Source: a bacterium
GTDB lineage: Bacteria; JAGOBX01
DNA: 64,000 nt
Direction of reading: 5' to 3'
Assembly (NCBI GenBank): GCA_029551925.1
Contig: JAKPEO010000086.1
Span: 5,993 to 69,992 of the forward strand
The position numbers and the translations under genes are program-made. Below, in pieces: positions 46,179-55,680 of this stretch. How positions within the stretch are numbered: position 1 is the stretch's first letter; each line of letters opens with the position of its first letter. The notes beneath the pieces are model-generated. The model was not told where the DNA came from. It saw nothing but the letters and a program-made list of their open reading frames with translations, and searched no databases.

Positions 46179-47444
46179 TTATGGATAAATTCCTCTGTGT
46201 TTCATTGCTTCTGCAACGCGTGAAACCGCGACAATATATGCGGCACGCCGAAAATCTACTTTATGTTTGTCTTTTTTATGGCAAACATATTCAAACGCAG
46301 AATCCATTATCTGTTTTAATTTTGTATTCACTTCTTCTTCTGTCCAAAAATATTCTTGATTGCCTTGCACCCATTCAAAATACGATACAACCACTCCGCC
46401 AGCATTAGCTAAAATATCAGGCATAACTATTATATTTTTAGAATTCAATATTTCATCAGCTTCCGGTGTAGTCGGACCATTCGCGCCTTCAACAATAATC
46501 TTAGCTTTAATTTTATCTGCGTTTTCTGTTGTAATCTGATTTTCTAACGCCGCAGGTATTAATATATCACATTTTAAAGTCAATAATTGTTTATTAGAAA
46601 TTTTTTCTGATTGAGGAAAATCTTCAACATAACGATTTTTGGAGGCATATTCTAATAATTTCGGAATATTCAATCCATTAGAATTATAAATGCCGCCCTT
46701 TACATCGCTAACAGCAATTATTTTTGCACCCAAATCATACAATAATTGTGCGGCAACTGAACCAACATTACCAAAACCTTGTATTACTACATTTAGTCCC
46801 TTAATATCTTTATTTAATTTTTTTAATATATTCATACAAGTAAAAGTTACGCCGCGCCCTGTTGCCTCGCGTCTACCTAATGACCCGCCTAAACTTATCG
46901 GCTTGCCAGTCACGACGCCAGGTATCGCAAATTCGTGATTCATACTATAAGTATCCATAATCCAGCCCATTATCTGCGCATTAGTATTAACATCAGGCGC
47001 AGGCACATCTTTTGATGGGCCAATTATTATTGATATTTCATTTGTAAATCGCCTGGTGATTCGCTCTAATTCACGAATAGTTAATTTATCTGGATCGCAG
47101 ACGACTCCTCCTTTTGCGCCGCCATAAGGAATATTTACAACCGCTGATTTCCAAGTCATCCACATTGCTAATGCGCGAACTTCATCTATTGTTACTTCTG
47201 GATGAAAACGAATGCCACCTTTATAAGGTCCGCGAATATCATTATGCTGAACGCGATAGCCAGTAAATACTCTCAAATTGCCGTCATCCATTTTCACTGG
47301 CACAGACACTGTTAATTCGCGTCGAGGATGACGCAGATATTCTAATTCGCTCTCTGATAACTTGATAATTTTTGCAACATTTTCTAATTGCTTCAATGCC
47401 GAATGCCACGGGTTGTCCTGAATATATTTTTTTTTATTTTTCAT
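46179..47444 (-). CDS. gdhA: Glutamate dehydrogenase
   Basis: The 421-residue protein has GPYKGGIRFHP, the catalytic lysine block PYGGAKGGV, GPSKDVPAPDVNTN and the NAD-binding VIQGFGNVGSVAA. Length is typical of the hexameric NAD(P)-dependent enzyme. It links glutamate and 2-oxoglutarate plus ammonia. First gene of gdhA-queD-queE, with a clear promoter and an AAGGTGGTG ribosome site. Confidence 0.95.
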   Translation of the reverse strand: MKNKKKYIQDNPWHSALKQLENVAKIIKLSESELEYLRHPRRELTVSVPVKMDDGNLRVFTGYRVQHNDIRGPYKGGIRFHPEVTIDEVRALAMWMTWKSAVVNIPYGGAKGGVVCDPDKLTIRELERITRRFTNEISIIIGPSKDVPAPDVNTNAQIMGWIMDTYSMNHEFAIPGVVTGKPISLGGSLGRREATGRGVTFTCMNILKKLNKDIKGLNVVIQGFGNVGSVAAQLLYDLGAKIIAVSDVKGGIYNSNGLNIPKLLEYASKNRYVEDFPQSEKISNKQLLTLKCDILIPAALENQITTENADKIKAKIIVEGANGPTTPEADEILNSKNIIVMPDILANAGGVVVSYFEWVQGNQEYFWTEEEVNTKLKQIMDSAFEYVCHKKDKHKVDFRRAAYIVAVSRVAEAMKHRGIYP

Positions 47445-47478
47445 TTTACACCACCTTATTTTTATTTAATTGATTAAT

Positions 47479-47508
47479 ATTATACTTCCATTTTTATTTT
47501 TTAGTCAA
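47479..47508 (-). promoter_or_regulatory. Promoter of gdhA-queD-queE
   Basis: On the minus strand TTGACT (47508-47503), 18 bases, perfect TATAAT (47484-47479), 35 bases before the gdhA ATG. A plus-strand promoter for pilT in the rest of this gap could not be fixed. Confidence 0.65.
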
Positions 47509-47627
47509 TAATTTTTTTTATTAAAAAACCGTTTATCAAAAACCAAAAAAAAATATTGATAATATTGGAATTTTATAATATGATTATTTTCAAAAAAAAT
47601 TAATAATCAATAGCAATTTTATAAACT

Positions 47628-48722
47628 ATGGACTATACATTTGTTGATTTATTGAAATTAATGATTCAATATAATGCTTCTGATCTGATTATCAAAGTTG
47701 GCTCGTCTCCTGTATTACGCATTAACAAATCATTAGTAAAAACAGAAATGGATATACTTACTTCATCAGAAACAGAAGAATTAACAAAACAGGCATTAAC
47801 ACCAGAACAATTTAATGAGATAAAGATAAAATATGAAAAAGATGCCGCATATTCATTAGGCGCTGAAGGCAGATTTAGAATCAATGCGTTTTTACAGCAA
47901 GGTAATTATGCAATGGTAATAAGAATGATAAAGGCTGATGTGCCGCGTCTTGAAGATTTACGAATGCCAGAAATACTTTATAATATCGCTCTTGTCGAAC
48001 GCGGATTAATATTAGTTACAGGCACAACAGGTAGCGGTAAATCCAGTACAGTCGCAGGTTTAATAAATTATATGAATGAATATTTAAACAAACATATCAT
48101 CACATTAGAAGACCCGATTGAATTTGTGCATAAAGATAAAAATTGTATTATCACTCAGCGTGAAATAGGTTTTGATACTGCTGATTTTCATACTGCGCTT
48201 GTTGCGGCAATGCGTCAAAATCCAGATATAATATTAATCGGAGAGATGCGCGATTCAGATACTGTTGACGCTGCGTTATCCGCAGCTGAAACTGGACATT
48301 TAGTAATCAGCACTCTGCATACTGTCAATGCCGCTCAAACAATATCGCGAATATTAGAATTTTATCCAAAAGAACAGCACGATCAAATTAGAGCGCAGCT
48401 TGCTGAATATCTAATTGCGACAATTTCGCAAAGATTAGTGCCGCTTATTGATAATAGCGGCGTAGTGCCAGCGGTGGAAATTATGATACAAAATCCGATG
48501 ATAAAAAAATTAATAATAGAAAATAGAATTGAAAAATTAAAATCAGTTATACATCAAGGAAAAAATGAAGGTATGCAAACATTCGACCAATCATTGGTAG
48601 AATTATTTAAAAAAGGGCTGATTTCAGAAAACGACGCAAAATCAAGATGTTCTAAACCATCGAATTTCAAATTGTATTGCGAAGGTCATTTTCCTGATGT
48701 TGATATTGGCATTATTTCATAA
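47628..48722 (+). CDS. pilT: Type IV pilus retraction ATPase PilT
   Basis: The 364-residue protein has the PilT N-domain (MIQYNASDLIIKVGS), Walker A GTTGSGKSST (about 129-138), the Asp box, Walker B-like DIILIGEMRD and the His box GHLVISTLHT. PilT depolymerises pilin during twitching and DNA uptake. The C-terminal tail (after about 335, with two cysteines) is not the usual PilT ending. No other pil gene is adjacent; the next gene encodes a small membrane protein. Confidence 0.94.
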   Translation: MDYTFVDLLKLMIQYNASDLIIKVGSSPVLRINKSLVKTEMDILTSSETEELTKQALTPEQFNEIKIKYEKDAAYSLGAEGRFRINAFLQQGNYAMVIRMIKADVPRLEDLRMPEILYNIALVERGLILVTGTTGSGKSSTVAGLINYMNEYLNKHIITLEDPIEFVHKDKNCIITQREIGFDTADFHTALVAAMRQNPDIILIGEMRDSDTVDAALSAAETGHLVISTLHTVNAAQTISRILEFYPKEQHDQIRAQLAEYLIATISQRLVPLIDNSGVVPAVEIMIQNPMIKKLIIENRIEKLKSVIHQGKNEGMQTFDQSLVELFKKGLISENDAKSRCSKPSNFKLYCEGHFPDVDIGIIS

Positions 48723-48761
48723 AAATAACTTTTAATAAAATCTACAAAAGGCGGAAAAAAT

Positions 48762-48932
48762 ATGGAAAATAACAATTCAAAATTCGACAAATTTATAAAC
48801 GACAATATCGGTTATCTGCTTATTATTTGTATTTTTATTGTGATTTTTTTAGCATATATTGTAGAAAAAAAGGGAGATAAAAATAATATATTAATTCGTT
48901 GGCAAAAACAACAGACATCTAATATAAAATAA
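48762..48932 (+). CDS. Small single-span membrane protein (56 residues)
   Basis: An open frame from ATG 48762 to TAA 48930-48932 encodes MENNNSKFDKFINDNIGYL and then a hydrophobic helix (about residues 18-34), followed by a basic, polar tail. An AGGCGGA ribosome site lies at 48749-48755, and the next gene starts 4 bases after its stop, which supports translation. It sits between pilT and a WecA/MraY-like gene. No family recognised; a role with either neighbour is speculative. Confidence 0.65.
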   Translation: MENNNSKFDKFINDNIGYLLIICIFIVIFLAYIVEKKGDKNNILIRWQKQQTSNIK

Positions 48933-48935
48933 AAA

Positions 48936-50000
48936 ATGTCAGGGCTATCAGAAATTTATTTATTATTTTTAGCGCTATTAAGCATAGCTTCTTTTCTTTT
49001 GACTGCGCTGTTTACGCCGATAATGCGAAAATATGCGCTTAATCACGGCATTGTAGATTATCCAGACTTTAAAATCAAGACACATTCTGAAATCAAACCA
49101 TATTTAGGCGGCGTAGCGATATTTTTCGCTTTATTCTTGGCAATTGTATTTTTAAGTATTTTAACATTAAAAAAATTCTATCCTTTTTTTAATCTAACAT
49201 TTAAACAACTTGTATTGATATGGCAGATATTTTTTTGCGCGACAATAATAATGATACTTGGCTTAATTGACGATGTGAAAAATTTATCGCCTTATACTAA
49301 ATTAATAGCGCAAATTATTGTGGCAATAATTATAGTTCGCAGCGATATTCAAATCAAAATAAAATATTTTCCTGATTGGATTAATGAAGTTTTAAGTATA
49401 TTATGGATAGTCACGATGACTAATGCGTCAAATTTAATAGATATTATGGATGGCTTATGTTCGGGCGTAATTGCTATTGCATCATTTACATTTTTAATTG
49501 CAGGATTAATCACAAATAATATTGTAGTATCACTATTAGTAGCGATAATATTCGGAAATTGTATCGGTTTTTTATTATTTAATTTTAAAAATGCGTCAAT
49601 TTATTTAGGCGATGCAGGTAGTTTGATGCTCGGCTTTTTAATGGCAATAATTTCAATTCTAATGAGTTATACAGAGCGCAATCAATTGGGATTACTATTG
49701 CCTTTTGTAATTCTTGCTGTTCCTCTATATGATTTAATTTTAGTTTGCTATTTCAGAATTAAAGCCGGCAAATCACCTATACGTGGCAGTAAAGACCATT
49801 TCGCATTGCGTTTAAATTTTTTGGGATTTACCAAAACCGAAACTGTAAAACTAATCTACCTAATAAATATCACGCTTTCAATATTTGCAATTTTAATTTT
49901 ACAATCTAATTTAATCAAAGCGCTGATTTTGTTTGTTAATATTTTAATTATCGGTTTGATTTTCGCTAAATTATTAGATAAAATCAAAATTCCAGAATAA
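48936..50000 (+). CDS. Second undecaprenyl-phosphate sugar-1-phosphate transferase (WecA/MraY family)
   Basis: The 354-residue multi-spanning protein has the family motifs: KTHSEIKPYLGG, GLIDDVKNLSPYTK, NLIDIMDGLCSG, YLGDAGSLMLG and the C-terminal DHFALRL. It lacks the MraY-specific sequence pattern, so it is more likely a WecA/TagO-type initiator like 15585-16676. Two initiators suggest two separate polysaccharides. Confidence 0.9.
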   Translation: MSGLSEIYLLFLALLSIASFLLTALFTPIMRKYALNHGIVDYPDFKIKTHSEIKPYLGGVAIFFALFLAIVFLSILTLKKFYPFFNLTFKQLVLIWQIFFCATIIMILGLIDDVKNLSPYTKLIAQIIVAIIIVRSDIQIKIKYFPDWINEVLSILWIVTMTNASNLIDIMDGLCSGVIAIASFTFLIAGLITNNIVVSLLVAIIFGNCIGFLLFNFKNASIYLGDAGSLMLGFLMAIISILMSYTERNQLGLLLPFVILAVPLYDLILVCYFRIKAGKSPIRGSKDHFALRLNFLGFTKTETVKLIYLINITLSIFAILILQSNLIKALILFVNILIIGLIFAKLLDKIKIPE

Positions 50001-50006
50001 TAAAGA

Positions 50007-50381
50007 TTATTCTAAAACCACAACTGCCGCGGCAATATCGTCCGTATGCGTAATTGAAATATAAATATTATTGCACTGCAATTCATCAAAAGATAATTTG
50101 GCTTTATTGTAAAGATTGACATACGGTTTTTGCGTATAGGAATTTAATATTTCTATATCTTTAAACCATACGCCTTGTCGAATACCAGAACCAATTGCTT
50201 TCATAAACGCTTCTTTTACCGCAAATTTTCCGGCAAAATGTTCAAAATTATTTATATGTTTATTACAATATTCTATTTCTTGTTCTGTAAAAATTTTATT
50301 TAAAAATTTCTCGCCGAAATTTTCATAACCGTCAATCAATCGTTGAATCTTAACAATATCAATGCCGAGTCCTTTAATCAT
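50007..50381 (-). CDS. acpS: Holo-[acyl-carrier-protein] synthase
   Basis: The 124-residue protein shows GLGIDIVKIQR, then FAGKFAVKEAFMKAIGSG, and SITHTDDIAAA, all standard for AcpS. It transfers phosphopantetheine to ACP for lipid synthesis. The 3' end is 6 bases from the convergent transferase gene; it follows mtnA by 70 bases. Confidence 0.95.
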   Translation of the reverse strand: MIKGLGIDIVKIQRLIDGYENFGEKFLNKIFTEQEIEYCNKHINNFEHFAGKFAVKEAFMKAIGSGIRQGVWFKDIEILNSYTQKPYVNLYNKAKLSFDELQCNNIYISITHTDDIAAAVVVLE

Positions 50382-50408
50382 TTTATTGATTTTCCTTTAA
50401 AAAAAATC

Positions 50409-50426
50409 GCGAATTTGCGCAATCGC
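50409..50426. repeat. Probable decayed copy (E) of the palindromic repeat
   Basis: GCGAATTTGCGCAATCGC aligns with the inner 20 bases of copy C (GCGAATGTGCGCACATTCGC) with one substitution and two missing bases in the right arm. Similarity is short, so the relation is tentative. It lies between mtnA and acpS. Confidence 0.4.
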
Positions 50427-50433
50427 ATAATCA

Positions 50434-50469
50434 AAATTGAATAATGATTATTCAATCATTATTCAATTT
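50434..50469. repeat. Hairpin at the 3' end of mtnA
   Basis: AAATTGAATAATGA (50434-50447) pairs exactly with TCATTATTCAATTT (50456-50469) around an 8-base loop. It overlaps the last codons of mtnA. No good T-run follows, so termination is doubtful; it may lower transcription into acpS or protect the mRNA end. Confidence 0.6.
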
Positions 50470-51492
50470 ATCTACAAATGGATAAAAATAAACCTTTTTT
50501 TCAGTTATAATAGCAGTGATATTTTCAGCTGGCGTCACATCAAATGCTGGATTAAATACCTTTACATTTTGCGGCGCTATTTGCACATTAAAAGGTCTAA
50601 TAACTTCATCAACGCTGCGCTCTTCAATCGGGATCATACTGCCATTTTTTATAGACAAATCTAATGTTGACGACGGCGCAGCAATATACATCGGAATATT
50701 ATGATATTTCGCAAGTATCGAAAGAGAATATGTGCCTATTTTATTTGCGGTATCGCCATTTGCCGCGATTCTATCAGCGCCTACAATCACACAATCAATT
50801 TTTCCTTGACTCATCAACCAGCCAGCCATATTATCGCATATCAAAGTAGTGTCAATGCCATTTTCTACTAATTCATAAGCGGTCAATCTTGAGCCTTGTA
50901 ATAATGGGCGTGTTTCATCAGCATAGACTTTAATTTTTTTTGATTGTTCTGCAGCAGTATAAATAACAGCAAGCGCAGTGCCGTAACCGCTCGTAGCCAA
51001 GCCGCCGGCATTACAATGCGTCAGTATAGTCATTCCATCTTTAATCAGCGCTGCGCCGTTTTTTCCTATTTTTTTAGACATTTCTAAATCTTCTTCATAA
51101 ATAGCAATGCTTTCTTTAATTAATAATTTTTTTAGTTGTTCAATACTTTTATTTTTATTATTTTGCGCAAATTTAATCATTCGATTAACAGCCCAACTTA
51201 AATTTACTGCTGTCGGTCGCGCGGCGCTAATTTCATCTGCTGCAATTTTTAATTGATTATAAAACTCATCGAAATTTTCTGCCGCTATATTTTGCGCGGC
51301 TAATGATACAGCCATTGCTCCGGCAATACCAATAGCCGGCGCGCCGCGCACCTGCATTGTTTTTATCGCTGCTATTATCGCTTGATAATCTTTACAATAA
51401 ATATTTTCATATACTATCGGTAATTTCGTCTGGTCTATTAATTTTACTAAACCATTTTCCCATTTTACTGGCGTAATCCTATCTATATTCAT
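50452..51492 (-). CDS. mtnA: S-methyl-5-thioribose-1-phosphate isomerase
   Basis: I start at ATG 51492; a TTG 18 bases upstream precedes the GGAG ribosome site and is unlikely. The 346-residue product has VRGAPAIGIAGAM, the catalytic cysteine in THCNAGGLATSGYG, and GADRIAANGDTANKIGTY. It isomerises methylthioribose 1-phosphate in methionine salvage; related eIF2B-like proteins act on other ribose-1-phosphates. An MTA/SAH-deaminase-like gene lies 5 kb away (56868), which fits an MTI-type salvage route. It follows moxR by 14 bases. Confidence 0.9.
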   Translation of the reverse strand: MNIDRITPVKWENGLVKLIDQTKLPIVYENIYCKDYQAIIAAIKTMQVRGAPAIGIAGAMAVSLAAQNIAAENFDEFYNQLKIAADEISAARPTAVNLSWAVNRMIKFAQNNKNKSIEQLKKLLIKESIAIYEEDLEMSKKIGKNGAALIKDGMTILTHCNAGGLATSGYGTALAVIYTAAEQSKKIKVYADETRPLLQGSRLTAYELVENGIDTTLICDNMAGWLMSQGKIDCVIVGADRIAANGDTANKIGTYSLSILAKYHNIPMYIAAPSSTLDLSIKNGSMIPIEERSVDEVIRPFNVQIAPQNVKVFNPAFDVTPAENITAIITEKKVYFYPFVDKLNND

Positions 51493-51506
51493 TTTGTTTA
51501 CTCCAT

Positions 51507-52493
51507 TCAATTAATTTCTGATTTCAAAAATTCAATAATTTCTGAAACCGTAATATTTTCTGCTAATGCATTAAAATTTAATAAAACTCTATGCGCTAAA
51601 ATATTTTCTAAATAATTTAGAATATCATCTTTAACACAATACATTCTGCCATTTAACAAAGCATTAGCTTTGGCTGATAATGTTAAATATTGCGAAGCGC
51701 GAGGACCAGCGCCCCAACTAACATTTTTCTTAATTATATCAAATTCAGATGTTTCCGGTCTTGTCGAGCGAACCACTTTTAAAATATAATCTATTAATTC
51801 ATCGGAAATCAATATATCTCGCACTATTTCCTGCGCTTCAAGTATTTCTTCTTTTGACAGCGTATTATTAATTTGCGTGTGAATGTTATATGTGGTGTTT
51901 TTTACAATTAACCGTTCTTCGTCAAATGACGGATAATTAATTTTTATACTAAACATAAATCTATCTAATTGTGCTTCTGGTAATGGATAAGTCCCTTCCT
52001 GTTCAATAGGATTTTGCGTGGCTAATACTAAAAACGGCCTATCAAGTTGATATTTTACGCCATTAATAGTAATTGATAATTCCTGCATCGCTTCAAGCAA
52101 AGCGCTTTGAGTTTTTGGCGGCGTCCTATTAATTTCATCAGCTAAAAGTATATTAGCGAATATAGGCCCTTTATTAAATGAAAAATAACGAGCGCCTGTT
52201 TCCTTATCTATTTGTAAAATTTCCGAACCGAGAATATCAGCAGGCATTAAATCCGGAGTAAATTGCACGCGTTTAAAATCTAATGCTAATGCTTCAGCTA
52301 TGGTTTTAACTAACAGCGTTTTACCTAATCCCGGGGCGCCTATCAATAAACAATTACCTGCACATAATAACGCTGTAATTATAGCGTCAATTGTTTTTTG
52401 CTGACCTACTATATTTTTTTTTATTTCTGATTGTAATTGCTCACGCAATTTTACGACTTTATCAATTATTATTTTTTTCTCTTGCTTTTCCAT
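51507..52493 (-). CDS. MoxR-family AAA+ ATPase
   Basis: The 328-residue protein has Walker A IGAPGLGKT (about 58-66), Walker B LLADEINRTPPKTQSALLEAMQE, sensor LATQNPIEQEGTYPLPEAQLDRFM. MoxR proteins usually act with DUF58 and von Willebrand-A proteins in enzyme maturation; none is found here. Instead mtnA and acpS follow on the same strand. An orphan MoxR gene. Confidence 0.92.
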   Translation of the reverse strand: MEKQEKKIIIDKVVKLREQLQSEIKKNIVGQQKTIDAIITALLCAGNCLLIGAPGLGKTLLVKTIAEALALDFKRVQFTPDLMPADILGSEILQIDKETGARYFSFNKGPIFANILLADEINRTPPKTQSALLEAMQELSITINGVKYQLDRPFLVLATQNPIEQEGTYPLPEAQLDRFMFSIKINYPSFDEERLIVKNTTYNIHTQINNTLSKEEILEAQEIVRDILISDELIDYILKVVRSTRPETSEFDIIKKNVSWGAGPRASQYLTLSAKANALLNGRMYCVKDDILNYLENILAHRVLLNFNALAENITVSEIIEFLKSEIN

Positions 52494-52577
52494 TTTTTTA
52501 TTAATATAATAAATAAATCATGTGTGATTATATATCTTCCTTAAATAAAAAACAAATATTATTTTTAGGTTTTTAAA

Positions 52578-53771
52578 ATGAAAATTAGATTCGATTTAAA
52601 AAGATTTGTTGAAGCATTGTTTTTAGCGCTGGATTTTGCAGAATTAGATTATTTTAAAATTAATCTTAACCATTCGCGTCGCGTAGCGTATATCTCATTA
52701 ATGATTGGAAAAAAAATAGAATTAGAAGAAAGTTTTTTAAAAGATTTATATATATTAGCTGGTTTGCACGATAATGGCGTAACTCTTCAGTCTCTGCATT
52801 TGAATAATAGAGATTTTGAATTTATGCCCGCGCATTGTTTGCAAGGCGAACGAAATCTAAAAAATATGCCGTTTATTAATAATTGCGAAAATATAATAAA
52901 GTATCATCACGAAAACTACAATGGGTCAGGAACATTTAGATTAAAAGGCGGAGAGATTCCGTTATTATCGCAAATTATAAGTTTTTCAGATACTCTTGAC
53001 AGAACTTTTAATTTGACAAATATTCCTTATAATCAACGAACAGAAATAAAAAATTTTGTTAAGCAAAACAAAAATATTTTGTTTAATCCGATGATTTCAG
53101 ATGCGTTTTTAGACTTGGCAAAAAACGAACGAATCTGGGCAGATTTGAATTTTAATAATATTTCATATATATTAGATAGAATTGCTCCTGAAATAACATA
53201 CGAATATGAATGGGCTGTCATCATAAAATTATCTGAAATTTTTATGAAAATAATAGATAGTAAATCTAAATTTACTTTTAGGCATTCGCTTGGAATCAGC
53301 GAAAAAACCAAGAAAATGTGCGAGTTTTATAATTTTTCCGAAATAAACAAAATTAAAATGATAATCGCGGCGAATCTTCACGATTTAGGAAAATTATATA
53401 TACCAAACGCAATACTTGACAAACCGGGATTATTGAATCTTTTTGAATTTCAAGAAATGAAACAACACACTTATTACACTAAATTAGCGCTCGAAAAAAT
53501 TCCGGAATTTCAAGATATTGCTAAATGGGCAGCTAATCATCACGAAAAATTAAACGGGTTGGGTTATCCAGAAGGGCTGACAGCAGATGAATTGGATTTT
53601 CAATCAAGAATTATAGCAGTCGTAGATATATATCAAGCATTAACAGAAGAACGGCCTTATCGCAAATCATTAGAACATAAAAAAGTCATAGAAATAATGC
53701 AAGAAATGGCAAATAAAAATTTTATCGATAAAAAAATATTATCGGATTTAGACGAAGTGATATTGTCATAA
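52578..53771 (+). CDS. Tandem HD-GYP-type protein (c-di-GMP phosphodiesterase-like)
   Basis: The 397-residue protein has two HD domains. The C-terminal one is canonical: HDLGK (268-272), H297, HH (321-322), GLGYP (327-331) and VVDIYQALTE. The N-terminal one keeps HD (64-65), H86, HH (110-111) and SDTLD, but has HDNGV instead of HDIGK and NGSGTF instead of the GYP loop. Only the second may be fully active; the first may bind ligand. Such enzymes break down c-di-GMP, controlling motility versus biofilm. No GGDEF protein is in view. Confidence 0.88.
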   Translation: MKIRFDLKRFVEALFLALDFAELDYFKINLNHSRRVAYISLMIGKKIELEESFLKDLYILAGLHDNGVTLQSLHLNNRDFEFMPAHCLQGERNLKNMPFINNCENIIKYHHENYNGSGTFRLKGGEIPLLSQIISFSDTLDRTFNLTNIPYNQRTEIKNFVKQNKNILFNPMISDAFLDLAKNERIWADLNFNNISYILDRIAPEITYEYEWAVIIKLSEIFMKIIDSKSKFTFRHSLGISEKTKKMCEFYNFSEINKIKMIIAANLHDLGKLYIPNAILDKPGLLNLFEFQEMKQHTYYTKLALEKIPEFQDIAKWAANHHEKLNGLGYPEGLTADELDFQSRIIAVVDIYQALTEERPYRKSLEHKKVIEIMQEMANKNFIDKKILSDLDEVILS

Positions 53772-53799
53772 TTTATAAATACAATTTTTAATTTTGATT

Positions 53800-55101
53800 T
53801 TAGCCAATTAATTGCGGTAAAAAAGTAGCAATCTGCGGAAACAAAAATAATAATACGCAGCAGACAAAAAGCGCCAGAAGCATAGGCAGCACACCGATGA
53901 ATATATCTTCTAATTTTATTTCTTTTGCTACTGCATGCACTATATATACATTTATTCCTACTGGCGGAGTAATCACGCCCATTTCAGTGACCAGCACAAT
54001 CATTATTCCAAACCATATAGGATCAAAACCAAGAGTCTGAACAACAGGAAAAAATATTGGCACTGTCAGCATTATCATCGCCAGCGAATCCATAAAACAT
54101 CCGCCGAAAATATAAATAATAATTATCAATATCATAATCACTATTGGCGGCAAATTTAAAGTTGCTATCCAGCCAGCAGTATCAAAAGGCAAACGCGTAA
54201 CCGCTAAAAATTTTCCAAATATTTCAGCGCCTAATACGATAGTCATTATCATACAACTTATTTTCGCAGTGTCAGCAATAGATTTTTTTATAATTTCAAA
54301 ATTAACTTGCTTTCTAAACATTGAAATTATTATAGTCAAAAATGCGCCTACTGCCGCGGCTTCGGTCGGCGTAAAAAATCCTGCGAATAATCCGCCCATT
54401 ATCAAAGCGAATATAACAAAGGTTTCTATTACTTCCGACAATGATTTTATTTTTTCTTTAAATGTTGACCGTTCAGCCGCAGGCGCTAATGACGGATTGA
54501 TTTTTACGCGGACATAAATAACTAAAATAAACAGAAAACTTAAAATTATTCCTGGAATAATTCCAGCGGCAAATAATTTGCCGATTGACTGCTGCGTCAT
54601 TATGCCATAAATAATCAATATAACGCTCGGCGGTATTAAGATACCCAAACTTCCAGCGGCAGCAACAGTGCCAGCCGCTAATCTTATATTGTATTTATAA
54701 TGTTTCATTTCCGGTAATGTAACAGTAGCCATTGTCGCCGCAGCAGCGTTAGTTGACCCACAAATCGCTGAAAAACCAGCGCACGCCGCTACTGTAGCCA
54801 TTGCTAATCCACCAGTGCGATGCCCAAACCAAACATATGCTGATTTAAAAAGTCCTTTGCTTATGCCTGTATAAAACGCTATCTGTCCCATTAAAACAAA
54901 TAATGGTATTACTGTCAAACTATACGATGAATATATATCCCAAGTAGTTAATGCGAGCATACTCAACGCCGCATTAAAATTTACTATCACAGCATAGCCC
55001 AAAAATCCAACTAATCCCATTGCCAGCCCAACAGGAATATTGGAAAATAACAAGACTATTAATATTACAAAACCGATTATTCCAATTTCAAAAGGCGTCA
55101 T
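53800..55101 (-). CDS. dctM: TRAP transporter large permease DctM
   Basis: The 433-residue protein has about 12 membrane helices and DctM features: SNIPVGLAMGLVGF, CGSTNAAAATMATVTLPEM, GSLGILIPPSVILIIYG and PPVGINVYIVHAV. It forms the Na+-driven channel for organic acids. It overlaps dctQ by 14 bases; both follow the binding protein gene. Confidence 0.95.
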   Translation of the reverse strand: MTPFEIGIIGFVILIVLLFSNIPVGLAMGLVGFLGYAVIVNFNAALSMLALTTWDIYSSYSLTVIPLFVLMGQIAFYTGISKGLFKSAYVWFGHRTGGLAMATVAACAGFSAICGSTNAAAATMATVTLPEMKHYKYNIRLAAGTVAAAGSLGILIPPSVILIIYGIMTQQSIGKLFAAGIIPGIILSFLFILVIYVRVKINPSLAPAAERSTFKEKIKSLSEVIETFVIFALIMGGLFAGFFTPTEAAAVGAFLTIIISMFRKQVNFEIIKKSIADTAKISCMIMTIVLGAEIFGKFLAVTRLPFDTAGWIATLNLPPIVIMILIIIIYIFGGCFMDSLAMIMLTVPIFFPVVQTLGFDPIWFGIMIVLVTEMGVITPPVGINVYIVHAVAKEIKLEDIFIGVLPMLLALFVCCVLLFLFPQIATFLPQLIG

Positions 55102-55585
55102 TTTTTTTTACAATTCCATAAATATTTTTTAAACTATCTATTATCTCTACTATACACACACAATAAACACCAATACTCATCGCATAAATAAAATAATAAT
55201 AAGGTAATTTTAAGGTAAGCGATACTTCTCCTTTTGTCGCTAATCTACCAGCATACAAAAATAATTGATTTGCTAAATAATATAGAAAAATCAAACTTAA
55301 AATATTAGTTAAAATCGCTATTAATTTTTGTGAAATATCAGGTAATAATCTTGTCAGCAAATTAACTGAAATATGCCCTTTTTGCAAAGTAGTATATGAT
55401 AATGCAAATGTAATGCTTATTGCCCCAAAAAATGAAACTAATTCGTATGCGCCTAATAATGGATAACGAAATCTGCGCATTATTACATCCGCAACTGTTA
55501 TGAGCATCATAAAAAAAATCGCTGCGCCAGCAATATAATATAATATTGTTGATAACCCTTCAATTGCCTTGTTAATTGTTTTCAT
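55088..55585 (-). CDS. dctQ: TRAP transporter small permease DctQ
   Basis: The 165-residue protein has four membrane helices and the ADVIMRRFRYPLLGAYELV motif of DctQ. It joins with DctM to form the membrane part of the transporter. Overlaps dctM; a hairpin lies between it and dctP. Confidence 0.92.
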   Translation of the reverse strand: MKTINKAIEGLSTILYYIAGAAIFFMMLITVADVIMRRFRYPLLGAYELVSFFGAISITFALSYTTLQKGHISVNLLTRLLPDISQKLIAILTNILSLIFLYYLANQLFLYAGRLATKGEVSLTLKLPYYYFIYAMSIGVYCVCIVEIIDSLKNIYGIVKKNDAF

Positions 55586-55597
55586 AAACTTATAAAA

Positions 55598-55639
55598 AAA
55601 TATGCAATCCGATTATTTGCATAACCGAATTGCATATTT
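55598..55639 (-). promoter_or_regulatory. Hairpin between dctP and dctQ
   Basis: AAATATGCAAT (55598-55608) pairs with ATTGCATATTT (55629-55639), with a partly paired 20-base interior. Intergenic hairpins after a binding-protein gene commonly limit read-through to the permease genes so that more binding protein is made. Role inferred from position. Confidence 0.5.
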
Positions 55640-55680
55640 GGTAATAATTAAAATCTAAAAAAAATTAATTTTCAAAATAA

